A DNA stretch of 64,000 bases. Source: Aptenodytes patagonicus (taxonomy: Eukaryota > Chordata > Aves > Sphenisciformes > Spheniscidae). The position numbers and the translations under genes were made by a program. The notes under the pieces were generated by a model. That model did no database searches. It was not told the origin of the DNA and saw only the letters and a list, made by a program, of their open reading frames with translations. Below are positions 1 to 8,712 of this stretch, piece by piece. The stretch spans positions 310,001-374,000 of the forward strand of contig NW_027472014.1 of assembly GCF_965638725.1 (NCBI RefSeq), in the 5' to 3' direction. Every line of letters starts with the position of its first letter. Position 1 is the stretch's first letter.

Positions 1-203
1 AAAGTCACGGGCCCAAGGGCCTCACTGGGCATTTTGTGGAGATTTTATCGACATTTTACAGGGGTGGTCCATAGACGGAGGGAATGGTACCTGTGTGTTA
101 TAGCAAAGGATGGGAAGGGGAGTGGTGGTTCATGGGGATGTATTGGATAGTGTGGGACCTGAGCCTGACCTGAACGGCATGGAACAGGGGGTGGAGAAAG
201 GAC
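1..203 (+). mobile_element. ERVL-type internal 3' end (fragment)
   Basis: This stretch aligns by eye, in the same orientation, with the 3' internal end of the ERVL provirus at about 13010-13177. Both have ACATTTTA, then GGTCCATAGACG/GGCCCACAGACG, GGGAATG and CTGTGTGT, and both end in GGGGTGGA. It is non-coding sequence that would normally sit just before a 3' LTR. Here the next sequence is an LTR in the opposite orientation. The 5' part lies outside the window. Confidence 0.7.
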
Positions 204-665
204 TGTTGTGCTTTAACCCCAGCTGGTAACCGAGCACCACACGGCCGCTCGCTCACTCCCCCCAGCGGGATGGGGGGAGAGAATCGGAAGAGTAAGAGTG
301 AGAAAACTCATGAGATAAAAAGTTTAATAATTGAAATGAACTATAATAACAATAATAACAATAACAATAATAATAACAATAACAATAATAATGATGAAAA
401 CTGTAATGAAAAGGAAAATAACAAAGAGGGAGAAGTAAAACCCAGGAAAGACAAGTGATGCAAATGAAAACCATTGCTCACCACCAACTGACCGATGCCC
501 GGCCAGTGGCCCCCCCTGCCAACCTCCCCCCGCAGTTTTATTGCTGAGCATGACGTCATGTGGTGTGGAATATCCCTTTGGTCAGCTGGGGTCAGCTGTC
601 CCAACTGTGTCCCCTCCCTGCTTTCTGTGCACCCCAGCCTCCTCGTTGGCGGGGCAGATAAAATG
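204..665 (-). mobile_element. ERVL-type LTR, inverted, incomplete
   Basis: Read on the minus strand this matches the 3' two thirds of the LTRs at 9780-10323 and 13178-13721. Shared landmarks are the AAACCACGACA-like end (here TGTTGTGCTTTAACC on the plus strand), GAGCGAGCGGC, CCCATCCCGC, an (ATT/AAT)n tract at about 342-395 and the GCATGACGTCATG segment. The TGTCCTGGTTTCGG start is not found, so the copy is truncated near 665. The AT-rich tract gives spurious poly-Leu and poly-Asn frames. Confidence 0.75.
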
Positions 666-726
666 CCCAAAGCACAGGAGGTTCCCCAGATACATTGGAA
701 ATCACTTGTGAAGAGACAGGGGCAGC

Positions 727-1659
727 TTATTGCTGCTGAAAGACAAGTGATTGAATCAGCTTCTTCAGTGCATCTTCGAGCTCCTGGTTCCTCATGCTGT
801 AGATGAGGGGGTTTGCTGGAGGAACCACCAAGTACAGACCAGCCACCACCAGATCCAGGGATGGGGAGGAGATGGAGGGGGGCTTCAGGTAGGTGAACAT
901 GCCGGTGCTGACAACCAGGGGGACCACGGCCAGGTGAGGGAGGCACATGGAAAAGGCTTTGTGTCATCCCTGTTCAGAGGGGATCCTCAGCACAGCCCTG
1001 AAGATCTGCACGTAGGACGCCACAGTGAAAACAAAACACCCCAAAGCTAGACAGACACTAACCACAAGAAGCCCAGCTTCCCTGAGGTGGTCTGAGTCTG
1101 AGCAGGAGAGCTTGAGGACCTGGGGGATTTCACAGAAGAACTGATGTACAGCATTGCCCTTGCAGATGGGTATGGAAAATGTATTGGCAGTGTGCAAGAG
1201 AGCATTGAGAAACCCACTGCCCCAGGCAGCTGCTGCCGTGTGGGCACAAGCTCTGCCGCCCACCAGCGTCCCATCGTGCAGGGGTTTGCAGATGGCCACA
1301 TAGCAGTCGTAGGCCATGACAGTCAGAAGACAATACTCTGCTCCAACCAAGGCGGCAAACAGAAAGACCTGGGCAGCACATCCTGCGTAGGAGATGGCCC
1401 TGGTGTCCCAGAGGGAATTGGCCATGGCTTTGGGGAGAGTGTTGGAGATGGAGCCCAGGTCAAGGAGGGAGAGGTTGAGGAGGAAGAAGTACATGGGGGG
1501 TGTGGAGGCGGTGGTCACAGGCTATAGCGGTGATGATGAGGCCGTTTCCCAGGAGGGCAGCCAGGAAGGTGCCCCGGAAGAGACAGAAGTGCAAGAGCTG
1601 CAGCTCTTGCCAGTGAAGGCCAGGAGGAGGACCTGGGTGATGGAGCTGCTGTTGGACAT
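727..1659 (-). pseudogene. Olfactory receptor pseudogene (avian OR14-like clade)
   Basis: A seven-transmembrane odorant receptor gene. Receptors of this clade, strongly expanded in birds, are single-exon genes of about 310 residues that couple odorant binding to Golf in the olfactory epithelium. The start MSNSSSIT lies at 1657-1659. Recognisable parts in order are LLLAF, GNGLIITAI (TM1), TPMYFFLLNLSLLDLGS (TM2), MAYDCYVAICKPLH (TM3 end), FFCEIPQVLKLSCSD (loop 2), AFSMCLPHLAVV (TM6) and NPLIYSMRN (TM7). It is broken in several ways: a frame change near 1605, an extra C in a C6 run near 1497, an in-frame TGA at 964-966 where family members usually have Arg, the DRY motif reading DCY, and one codon missing before NPLIY. 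It cannot make a receptor. Family assignment is firm; subfamily is from memory. Confidence 0.93.
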
Positions 1660-3912
1660 CTGCTCTTTCTGGGCACGGGGTCCTGTTCTCAGAGGAACAG
1701 TCAATGAAGAGTTAGGGGAGACTTCTCTGAGGAAAATCAAAGCCTTTCTCCTAGACCTTCACCCTGCTACACCCCCCGCCCCCCCCGCCCCTCATTCCTT
1801 TTCCAGGAAACCTTCCTCAGCTCCGTGGCTGGAGCTCTGGTGGGTGCTGGCTGAATGTGCTGTGAGGAGCAGGGCCTCTGCCCGCTGGCTGCCGAGGAGT
1901 CAGCCCTGCTCTGCAGCAGTGGGTTCATGGGAACAGAGGGGGCAGGGGCCAGTCCTGGTGTTTGACTTTGTCAGGTGAAACCGGTCCTAACGCAGAAGGG
2001 CCTGTCAGCATCGGCACTCCCAGTGCTGAGGAACTGAGATGCCAGAAGGCAGATTGAGAGGCTTGGGGCTTCTTGCAGCTCCCCCTAACTCCCCTGGGGA
2101 TTGTTCTTGGATGTCAGAAGCCCTCAGCATTTCTGCTGCACTCGAGGAGAACAGAGCGAGTCCTGTGAGGCAAGAGGATTGCCTGTGGCTTAGTGCAGAA
2201 TGTCTGTCCCTCTGACTTGTTCTGAGCTGCCATGGGCTTGTTATTCATGAGCTGGAGGGTGATCACACTCTCGTGTTACCCTGAGAAACAACCAGACACT
2301 GCTGAGAGCAGAGGGCTCCAGTGCAGACCGCTAAATGTCTCACCCTTTCTCAAGGTCTCAGCACCCCACTTCTAGCCAAGGACACACATGGCTCATTTCA
2401 CCAACCCAACAGCATTTCCGCAGTCGTAGAGTCTTTGCGTTTCTCTGTGGGGCTTTCGGATAACACAAAGGAGCTATGGGACAGGTCTGTATCCTGAAGG
2501 GCAGCTCACAGCTTGGGAGGACACCCCAAGGAGATAGCCAAGTGTCCTAACGATAGCATCTGATTAAGGGAAAACCAGCCCCACAGGTGAGAGGAAAGCT
2601 GGGACACTTGTTCCCATGCACACACCCGCATGAATTGACCAACAAGATCAGTGTGTGACTCTGTAGCTGAAATTCCCATCCCTAGGGAGCCTGACAGCAA
2701 GAATGAAATAACAATAACACAGACAAGTGGAGAAACAAGCAAATAGACAGCGAGGGTCTGGCTGAGAGAGGCCAGGGCAGAGGCAGCCGGGCACTCAGGG
2801 CAGCGTCAGGGGGTCTGAAGAGGTGCCGGCTTCTGCCGTGCAACATCTCCTCAGTCCACATAAGAGAAGGGAGACGATCTGTGATGTTTGACAGCTCCGG
2901 GCAGGCTCTCAGAGGCACAGTGGAGCGAGGCCGATTCCAAAAGCATGGTTTGTCCTACTGGAGCATGGATGTCTACGAGAGGTGTAAATGTTTCCCTCTG
3001 GACACTGATATTCTTGACCCGTAACAAAAAGGACACACAAGCAGTGACAGAGAGCTGTTGGTTGGAGCCTGTGCCAGGCAGGGATTCAGCCGAAGCAATG
3101 CAGGCATCTCATCCCCAGCTGGAAGCCCTCGGCATGAAGTGGGATCCATCTCCCCCCATGCAACCCACAGACCCACGTGTTAAGGGATGTCAAGACTGGC
3201 CACCGCTCCAAGCCACTCCTTAGGACTCACCTGAAACACACAGCCAGCCACGTCCCCTCCTCCTCTTGGGCTGGCAGAGACAGGAGGTCACCAGTGCAGG
3301 CACACACACGACACTCTCTGTGTTCACAAGCACACGCATGGTCATGGATCCCTCGCATACTGGCACGGCCCCTCTGTCCCCCTGGTACCCCTGCCCAGAT
3401 CTCATTCCTCTGACCCACCCCACGGTCCCCTACTCGCTGGCTGGTCCATCTTGGTGCTGCCTGCAAACAGGCAGCACTCACGCATTTGTCCTGCGGGCAC
3501 CCCACACCCGCCCATCTCCCCAGGTGCCAGCACGGACCCTCTGCCTGCCTGAGACCCCAGCCGGGACCCGAGGCCCCCCTAGTCACCAGCTGGTCCAGCT
3601 TGAAGTTTGCTGGTGAATGCACATGCATGCCCCGTGCACACCAGGTTTGGGGAAGATACAGACACTTACAGAGCCTCTCACTTGCCTCACTCATGCCGGT
3701 CCCCCCCCGTAAGTGGTTTTCGGGACACACACCGTTCCCGCCCCAGTGCCTGGTGGCTGAGACCCCCACCCGCTCCAGTAGCTGCACTGAGACCCCCCAT
3801 TCACCAGGCGCACTGGGACCCACTCCAGTGGCTGGCACCACAAGCCAGGGGTGCGTACACCCCCTGGTTCGCTCCAATAGCTGGCAGCCACTCCACCCAC
3901 GCCAGCCCCCCA
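1660..3912. other. Intergenic, no gene recognised
   Basis: No spliced or uninterrupted coding signal, RNA gene or known transposon is visible. The open frames at 2888-3223 and 3227-3956 lack family resemblance. From about 3770 to 3912 a loose repeat of CAGTAGCTGGCAC-like words recurs four times at 38-51 bp spacing. The last word is the edge of duplication A1. Confidence 0.5.
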
Positions 3913-3998
3913 GTAGCTGGCACATAGTCCTTTCAGTTCACGTACACCCAGGGTAGAGAGTGAGATGACACAGAGAGGTAGTTAAGAAAATATTTAAT
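3908..3998. repeat. Inverted repeat, left arm (3' end of RIMBP-like gene)
   Basis: The sequence CCCAGTAGCTGGCACATAG...TTTCAGTTCAC...TAGAGAGTGAGAT...TTAAGAAAA recurs as its reverse complement at about 7365-7455. It includes the minus-strand poly(A) signal ATTAAA at 3993-3998, just downstream of the RIMBP-like stop codon. It is therefore the 3' untranslated end, present once for each of two genes arranged head to head. Confidence 0.8.
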
Positions 3999-4040
3999 AA
4001 GAAGATAGCAGAAGACAGGACAGACATCATCTGTGTCCCG

Positions 4041-6188
4041 CTACCAATCACTTGTCTCTGGAGACTCTGGTGTCATCAGGTCGTCACCTGAAACTTCTTC
4101 AACAAGATTAGAGGGGACGAATCCTCTTGTGCCGTCGGTCAGCTCTCCCACATACCAACCGTCTTCATCCACGTCTCCAAAGATGTAAACGTATTGCCCA
4201 GCAATGAGAGGAAGCTCTAGTTCAGGCTGCTCATTGGGACCGTCGAAAGGATCATAGCTGTATCGAGCTATGAATGCTCGAAGCTCTGCCGGTTGCTGTC
4301 TCATAGCCTCCAGGAGGATGGGCTCCTTGTCTGCTCCCAGCATAGCCTGGTGTGGCCTGGAAATGATACGGTTGGATCTTTCTCTTTCCAGCCGTTCAAG
4401 TTCCTGAAAGAGCTGCTGGCGTCGTTCAGTTAGCTTCCGAAACCCATCATTCAGTTCAGTCACCTGGGCTCGAAACAGTTGCAGGGTTTCTTCGTGTTCC
4501 CTGCGTACTTCTGTCCGAGCCCCCTGCAAACACTCAACTCCCTCATCTTTCCTCTGGAGCGCTAACTTTGTCTCCTCATGTTCCTTCTCCGGCTGTTGAC
4601 TCGTGCCATTTCTCTCATGGCTTTCGTTTTGCGCTCTGCCTCTTCCAGCTGGGTTTGAAGACAGGCGTTTGTTCGGATGGCAGAATCTTGCTCCTCTGCC
4701 ACATGCCTTAGTCGCCCTTTCTGTCAAACCCATCTGTCCACGGAGGCGAGCGTTTTCCTCAGCCAGTCGGGTGTTTTCGTTTGTCATCTCCGTAAGCTGC
4801 GCCTGTAACTCCTCACAAGTTCGGCAGTGGGCGCTCACACAATAGGAGCCCTCTTCATGTGCAGCCACTTGGGCCTGAAGCTCCTCAGCTGCCCTCTGTG
4901 AGAAGTCATCCTGCTCGTCCTGTGCCAGCAAAGCTCCGGCAGGCTCCCCCATTTCTCCAGCCTTCTGCTGAGGAAGCGATGTCATACGCAGTTCCTCAGT
5001 GGAGCTTTGGGTGGGCAGTGGCACTCGAGTGTTGCTCAGGCAATCGACGGTCTGCAGTTGCCTGGCTCTTTCTTGCAGCTGCTTGCTAATGAGACCCAGC
5101 TTAGCAGTCTTCTGCTTGAGCCTCTCCCACACTTCAGGAGAGCTTGCCTTCCTCAGAAGACAGTTCTCCTCTTGAAGGACACTGCATTGCCTCTCGAGGT
5201 CCTTCAGGGCACTCTGGAGGTGGGCGTTCTGCTCCAGCAGCCTGCTGTGACTGCTACCAGGCAGCCAGTCCTCCTGCTGCCCTAGAGTCTGAACACCCAC
5301 CTCTGCCACAGACCGCCTGCTGCTGGTCCTTTCCTGCGGCAGGGAGTCCAAGCAGTGCGGCGCCAAGGCTTGCCCCACAGCCTCGAGCAAAACCTCCACG
5401 CTGTTCCCTTCCTCCTGGAGATGAGCTTTTAAGCTCTCGCAGGTTTTTGGCTGCCCTTCTCCATTGTGGGAGGAAGATGCCATGAGGCTCTCTGAAGAGC
5501 AGGGCCCGATGGTCCCGGTGCCCTGGAGGGTCTGCAGGCGGTGCCAGGCCGTAGCCTTGGCCCTGGCTTCCTTGCAGGAAGCAGGCTGCTCACCCTCCAA
5601 CTGCTCCAAGATGTACTTTAGGAAGAGTCTCCTCTGCAGCAGCAGTTTGTCTTGGAGGACAAGGATGCGAGCAGCCTGCTCGCCACTGGTCTCCCAGCGC
5701 AGCTTGCTGAGGACGTCCTGGAGCTTACCGCGGGCCTCGCTGCTGCTCCAGGCTCCTCTCACCAGCTCCTTGGCCAGCTGCTGCTGCAGGTCCCGTGCCT
5801 GACGGACGGTGTCGTCGCGCTGCCGCTGCAGCACCCCCTGCACCTCGCACAGCTCAGCCTCCTTTGAGCGCAGCAGCTGGCGGATCTCCACTGCCCGCTG
5901 CCGCTGGTTCAGCTCCCACAGCCGCTGGAGCTCCCGTGCCTGCTGCTGCTCCCATTTGGAGTGTAGCCGTTCAGCCAGGAGCCGCCGCTCCCGCTCTGCT
6001 GCCTCCTTCAACTCCCGAGTTTCAGCAGCGAAGCGGCGGCACAGCTCTTGGGAGCGGAGTCGCTCAGCCTCCAGCTCAGCCCGCAGCCTCTCCAGCTGCC
6101 GCTTGTGCTCGTTCTTCTGCGCCAGGCCCCGGCAGGGCGAGGGGCGGCTGCACGCCACGGGCACCCGTCCCACACCGTCCTGGCTCAT
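4041..6188 (-). CDS. RIM-binding-protein-like coiled-coil/SH3 protein, copy 1
   Basis: A single uninterrupted reading frame of 715 codons from ATG 6186-6188 (context GCCATGA) to TAG 4041-4043. The frame stays open 57 bases further upstream but offers only a GTG. The N-terminal three quarters is a long Glu/Gln/Leu/Arg coiled coil (for example KRQLERLRAELEAERLRSQE near residue 30). The C-terminus is one SH3 domain at about residues 640-700, with ARYSYDPFDGPNE, ELPLIAG, DEDGWYVGEL and GFVPSNLVEE. That SH3 resembles the first SH3 of RIM-binding proteins (TSPOAP1/RIMBP family), which link RIMs, calcium channels and, for RIMBP3, the sperm manchette. The usual fibronectin III and further SH3 domains are absent, and there are no introns, as in mammalian RIMBP3. 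About 40 codons near 4585-4715 are read in a displaced frame (see findings). Copy 2 is at 36069-38216. Functional status is unproven. Confidence 0.75.
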   Translation of the reverse strand: MSQDGVGRVPVACSRPSPCRGLAQKNEHKRQLERLRAELEAERLRSQELCRRFAAETRELKEAAERERRLLAERLHSKWEQQQARELQRLWELNQRQRAVEIRQLLRSKEAELCEVQGVLQRQRDDTVRQARDLQQQLAKELVRGAWSSSEARGKLQDVLSKLRWETSGEQAARILVLQDKLLLQRRLFLKYILEQLEGEQPASCKEARAKATAWHRLQTLQGTGTIGPCSSESLMASSSHNGEGQPKTCESLKAHLQEEGNSVEVLLEAVGQALAPHCLDSLPQERTSSRRSVAEVGVQTLGQQEDWLPGSSHSRLLEQNAHLQSALKDLERQCSVLQEENCLLRKASSPEVWERLKQKTAKLGLISKQLQERARQLQTVDCLSNTRVPLPTQSSTEELRMTSLPQQKAGEMGEPAGALLAQDEQDDFSQRAAEELQAQVAAHEEGSYCVSAHCRTCEELQAQLTEMTNENTRLAEENARLRGQMGLTERATKACGRGARFCHPNKRLSSNPAGRGRAQNESHERNGTSQQPEKEHEETKLALQRKDEGVECLQGARTEVRREHEETLQLFRAQVTELNDGFRKLTERRQQLFQELERLERERSNRIISRPHQAMLGADKEPILLEAMRQQPAELRAFIARYSYDPFDGPNEQPELELPLIAGQYVYIFGDVDEDGWYVGELTDGTRGFVPSNLVEEVSGDDLMTPESPETSDW

Positions 6189-6337
6189 GGCTGCAAGGAT
6201 GGCAACCAAACGCCGCCACCAACAGCCACCGACGTTGCGCGTCACTCCCTCTCAGCAGCTGCTGCCTCCCTTGACCATGCAGAGGCGGAGACAGCATCTG
6301 CAATCAGCCGGGGTGAGCGAGTATGGCCTTATACACG

Positions 6338-6447
6338 TGTCCTGGCCCTGGCCACACAAAGGAGGGGTGGGGCCTCATGGCCTTAGAAGGTATGTCCTGG
6401 CCCTGGCCACACAAAGGAGGGGTGGGGCTTCATGGCCTTAGAAGGTA
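6338..6447. repeat. 55-bp tandem repeat, two units, upstream of RIMBP-like ORF
   Basis: Two head-to-tail 55-bp units (6338-6392, 6393-6447) begin TGTCCTGGCCCTGGCCACAC and differ by one base, followed by the start of a third. A2 has one unit at 38366-38420. They lie 150-260 bp upstream of the minus-strand start codon, so they could sit in the promoter or 5' leader. No function is inferred. Confidence 0.9.
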
Positions 6448-6779
6448 TGTCCTGGCCTGGGGGGCCCCACGACCACAGCTGCAGGAGGTGCCGGGCGGTG
6501 CCAGCCCCGTCGCCGCATGGCCCCGCATGGCCCTGTGTCACAAAGGGTGTCCCAGGGCCGTGCGGTCATAAGGGGCATCCCTGGGCAGCTCCTGCCGTGC
6601 TCTCTCCCGGAGCTGGCGGCTGTGCTGGCAAGAGCGAGCGTGGGCTGAGCTCGACGGTGGGGTCACTGCTAAAGATGCTAACCTGGAGGATGTGGGCACC
6701 CTAGATTGTCAGAGTTGCTTCGCAGCTCGTTTCCATAGTGCCCTACTGCTGTGGTAAATCATATGGTCGCTGGTGAAGC

Positions 6780-7363
6780 ATGAGGAGGGAGAAAAACCCC
6801 CAAACAACCCCTTGCAAGCCGAATGAGGTGGCCTCATATGAACACGATCCGAAACTTGTGTGGGATTGTATTAAAAGCTGGAATTTTATGGAGGAGAAAA
6901 TCATCCCCCAGCACGGCCCAGCCCCAAGGCCCTCCTGGGCACCAGGGCCATCAGGAGACGCAGAGCTCCTGCTCCTCTGGCAGAAACGGCCCCAGGCCCT
7001 GGCGGCACGACAGGAAAGACCGCCTGAAAGCCCCAGGGCTGGGCAGCAAACAACACGCAAGGCTGTGGCAGATGCTCAGCTCCAGGTGCCAGAGGGGGAA
7101 GACTTGGTGCTGCTCGGCAGCAAACGCAGCCGGCTCCTGCAGCAGAACACCCGCCTGCAGCGTGTTCTAGAAGACCTGGAGAGGCAACAGAGCGCCCCTG
7201 GGAGGGAGAGCTGCCTCCTGACAAAGGCAGGCTCTCCAGAAGCGTGCAAGGAGGCAGAGAGGCTGCAGCAGAAAAATGCTGAACTAGCTGCCCTCGCCTC
7301 GCGGCTGGACGAAACATCCAGGCAACGGCAGGAGACCCATCGATCGCCTGATCAATACTCATC
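6780..7363 (+). pseudogene. Inverted partial paralogue of RIMBP-like gene
   Basis: An open frame of about 195 codons on the opposite strand to the main RIMBP-like ORF, ending at a TGA and followed by ATTAAA at 7367-7372. Its second half, with SRLLQQNTRLQRVLEDLERQ and ERLQQKNAELAALASRLDET, parallels LLEQNAHLQSALKDLERQ and RLKQKTAKLGLISKQLQERA of the main ORF. It is therefore a diverged copy of the middle coiled coil. The SH3 domain and N-terminal coiled coil are missing. The first 60 or so codons look non-homologous. I read it as a truncated paralogue; a short coiled-coil protein is an alternative. Confidence 0.6.
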
Positions 7364-7364
7364 T

Positions 7365-7455
7365 TGATTAAATCTTTTCTTAACGATCTCTCTGCGTAAT
7401 CTCACTCTCTATCCCGCGTGTATGTGAACTGAAACGACTATGTGCCAGCTACTGG
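7365..7455. repeat. Inverted repeat, right arm
   Basis: Reverse complement of the 3' end segment at 3908-3998: ATTAAATCTTTTCTTAACGA, CTCACTCTCTA, GTGAACTGAAA and CTATGTGCCAGCTACTGGGG. It follows the inverted partial paralogue just as the left arm follows the main ORF, so the two genes share an ancestral 3' end. Confidence 0.8.
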
Positions 7456-7514
7456 GGACACATCTCCTGCTCCGTGTGGTGCTTTTGGCTGTAAAGAAAA
7501 TCAAAACAACGCTG

Positions 7515-7830
7515 GGGGGACACTGGGGACGGGGACGAGGGGGGACAGGGGTGGGGCCAGGGCCCCACTGGGGACAAGGCAACTGTGGGGACAACAGCGG
7601 GGACAGGATAGGGACAGGACACCAGCAGGGACAGGGATGGGGACAGGGATGGCCACAGGGCACCTGCCTGGGTGACACTGGGGACAGGGACGGGGACAGG
7701 GCACCTGTGGGGACAGTCACAGGGACAGGGATGGGGACACGGCACCTGCGGGGACAGTGGTGGGGACAGGACACCTGTGGGGACAGTGACAGGACAGTGA
7801 CGGGGACAGGGACAGGCAGGGCGTGGCCTG
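7515..7830. repeat. GGGGACA-rich minisatellite
   Basis: A degenerate array of GGGGACAGGG and GGGGACACTG words with interspersed CACCTG (for example GGCACCTGTGGGGACAG). Length varies: A2 (39488-39865) has a 67-bp insertion near 39750. The Gly- and Pro-rich open frames across it on both strands are by-products. Confidence 0.85.
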
Positions 7831-7834
7831 TCAC

Positions 7835-8099
7835 CTGTGGGACCTCCACACGGTCCAGCCGGTCCCCAGTCCCCCGCTGCCCGTAGCGGTTCCTCCCTTG
7901 CATGGAGACTCGCCCCTGGTCATCCGCTGTCCCCAGGTGGTTGTACCCCACGGAGCAGGCCACCAGCTTGAGGACAGGGTGACAGTGAGGTGACATCGCT
8001 GGGGACACCTCCCCCGGGGTGGTGGGGCCCCGCCTAAGGCCCCCCCCTTACCTTGATGGGCAGCAGCAGGGGGATGGGCACAGGGTGTGTGGAGGAATG
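7835..8099 (-). pseudogene. RCC1-repeat gene fragment, two exons (FBXO24-like?)
   Basis: Two exon-like segments on the minus strand. The upstream one ends PIPLLLPIK and is followed by donor GTAAGG (boundary 8052). The downstream one (7835-7966) follows an AG, keeps phase 0 and ends at GTGACA. It encodes LVACSVGYNHLGTADDQGRV, MQGRNRYGQRGTGDRLDR and VEVPQ, an RCC1-type beta-propeller blade (VAxGxxHxxxxxDDGRVxxxGxNxxGQxGTGD). Wording resembles F-box protein 24, but that is from memory. Upstream it is cut off by the ERV1 LTR; downstream it runs into the minisatellite. No further exons are seen, so it is an orphan fragment. Confidence 0.55.
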
Positions 8100-8550
8100 G
8101 CTGATTCAGCAAGGCCACGATCTGGTATCGCTGAGCAACCCATGTATCAAAAAGTAACTAAGACATGCTGACACAGCAGGATGACCACCGGGACTTCCCC
8201 GGACAGAACAAAGAACAATGGGGCCGGGTAAACAACTGTAACGAAACTGTACCTAGAAGGAGGTGAAGTCAGCGGCTAACATGTCCTGCTGCCAACCGCC
8301 AATCGAGTAGAAGCAATAAGCGCGTGGACAGTAACTTTAACCCAATCATAGCTTATAATTGAGCGCGTGTACAGCTGTAATTAACCAACCATAGGTTGTT
8401 ATGAAGCGCGTGCCTATAGTAGATAACTATATAAACCCTGCTATATGCATGGATAAAGGAGGATGACCATACTCATATTGGGATCCGTCATTACTCCGGA
8501 ATCGCAACTCCCGCTCCGTCGTCGACACTGAACAAGGGGAAACTCTGACA
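8100..8550 (+). mobile_element. ERV1 5' LTR (A1 copy)
   Basis: The region ends ...CTGACA at 8550, two bases before a primer binding site, so 8550 is the LTR end. A TATA-like CTATATAAACC lies near 8427-8437. The 5' edge is not fixed because no 3' LTR exists here to compare; it probably lies between 8082 and 8100, where the RCC1 fragment stops. The A2 copy is split by a solo LTR. Confidence 0.7.
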
Positions 8551-8552
8551 TC

Positions 8553-8570
8553 TGGTAGCAGAGGATGGTT
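8553..8570 (+). other. Primer binding site, initiator tRNA-Met type (ERV1)
   Basis: TGGTAGCAGAGGATGGTT is complementary over 18 bases to the 3' end of vertebrate initiator tRNA-Met (...AACCATCCTCTGCTACCA). Its position two bases after the LTR end and 143 bases before the gag ATG fits a minus-strand primer site. The A2 counterpart is 41141-41158. Confidence 0.8.
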
Positions 8571-8712
8571 CGGCGCGCCTCTTCGAGACTGCGGAAAGAG
8601 CAAGAAGGGGAGCGGGAGAATAGTGGCTGGGAGTTGTACTATCCCGATGATCGGAGGGGGATAAGATAACGGAGTAGTCTGGCCAACTGCCTCCCAGTGA
8701 GCGACCGCTATC

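Noticed and set aside
341..967. 208-codon minus frame ending in poly-Leu
   Set aside because: It runs through the olfactory receptor in a wrong frame and then through the LTR (AAT)n tract.
5795..6441. Plus-strand frames of 159-210 codons opposite the RIMBP-like ORF (also 37823-38544)
   Set aside because: Ala/Pro- and Ser/Arg-rich shadows of a GC-rich coiled-coil gene on the other strand; no independent evidence.
7409..8008. 199-codon Cys/Pro-rich minus frame across the GGGGACA minisatellite (and 39382-39747)
   Set aside because: Repeats of CPHPCPC type mirror the minisatellite unit; only the RCC1 portion at its start is meaningful, and it is listed separately.
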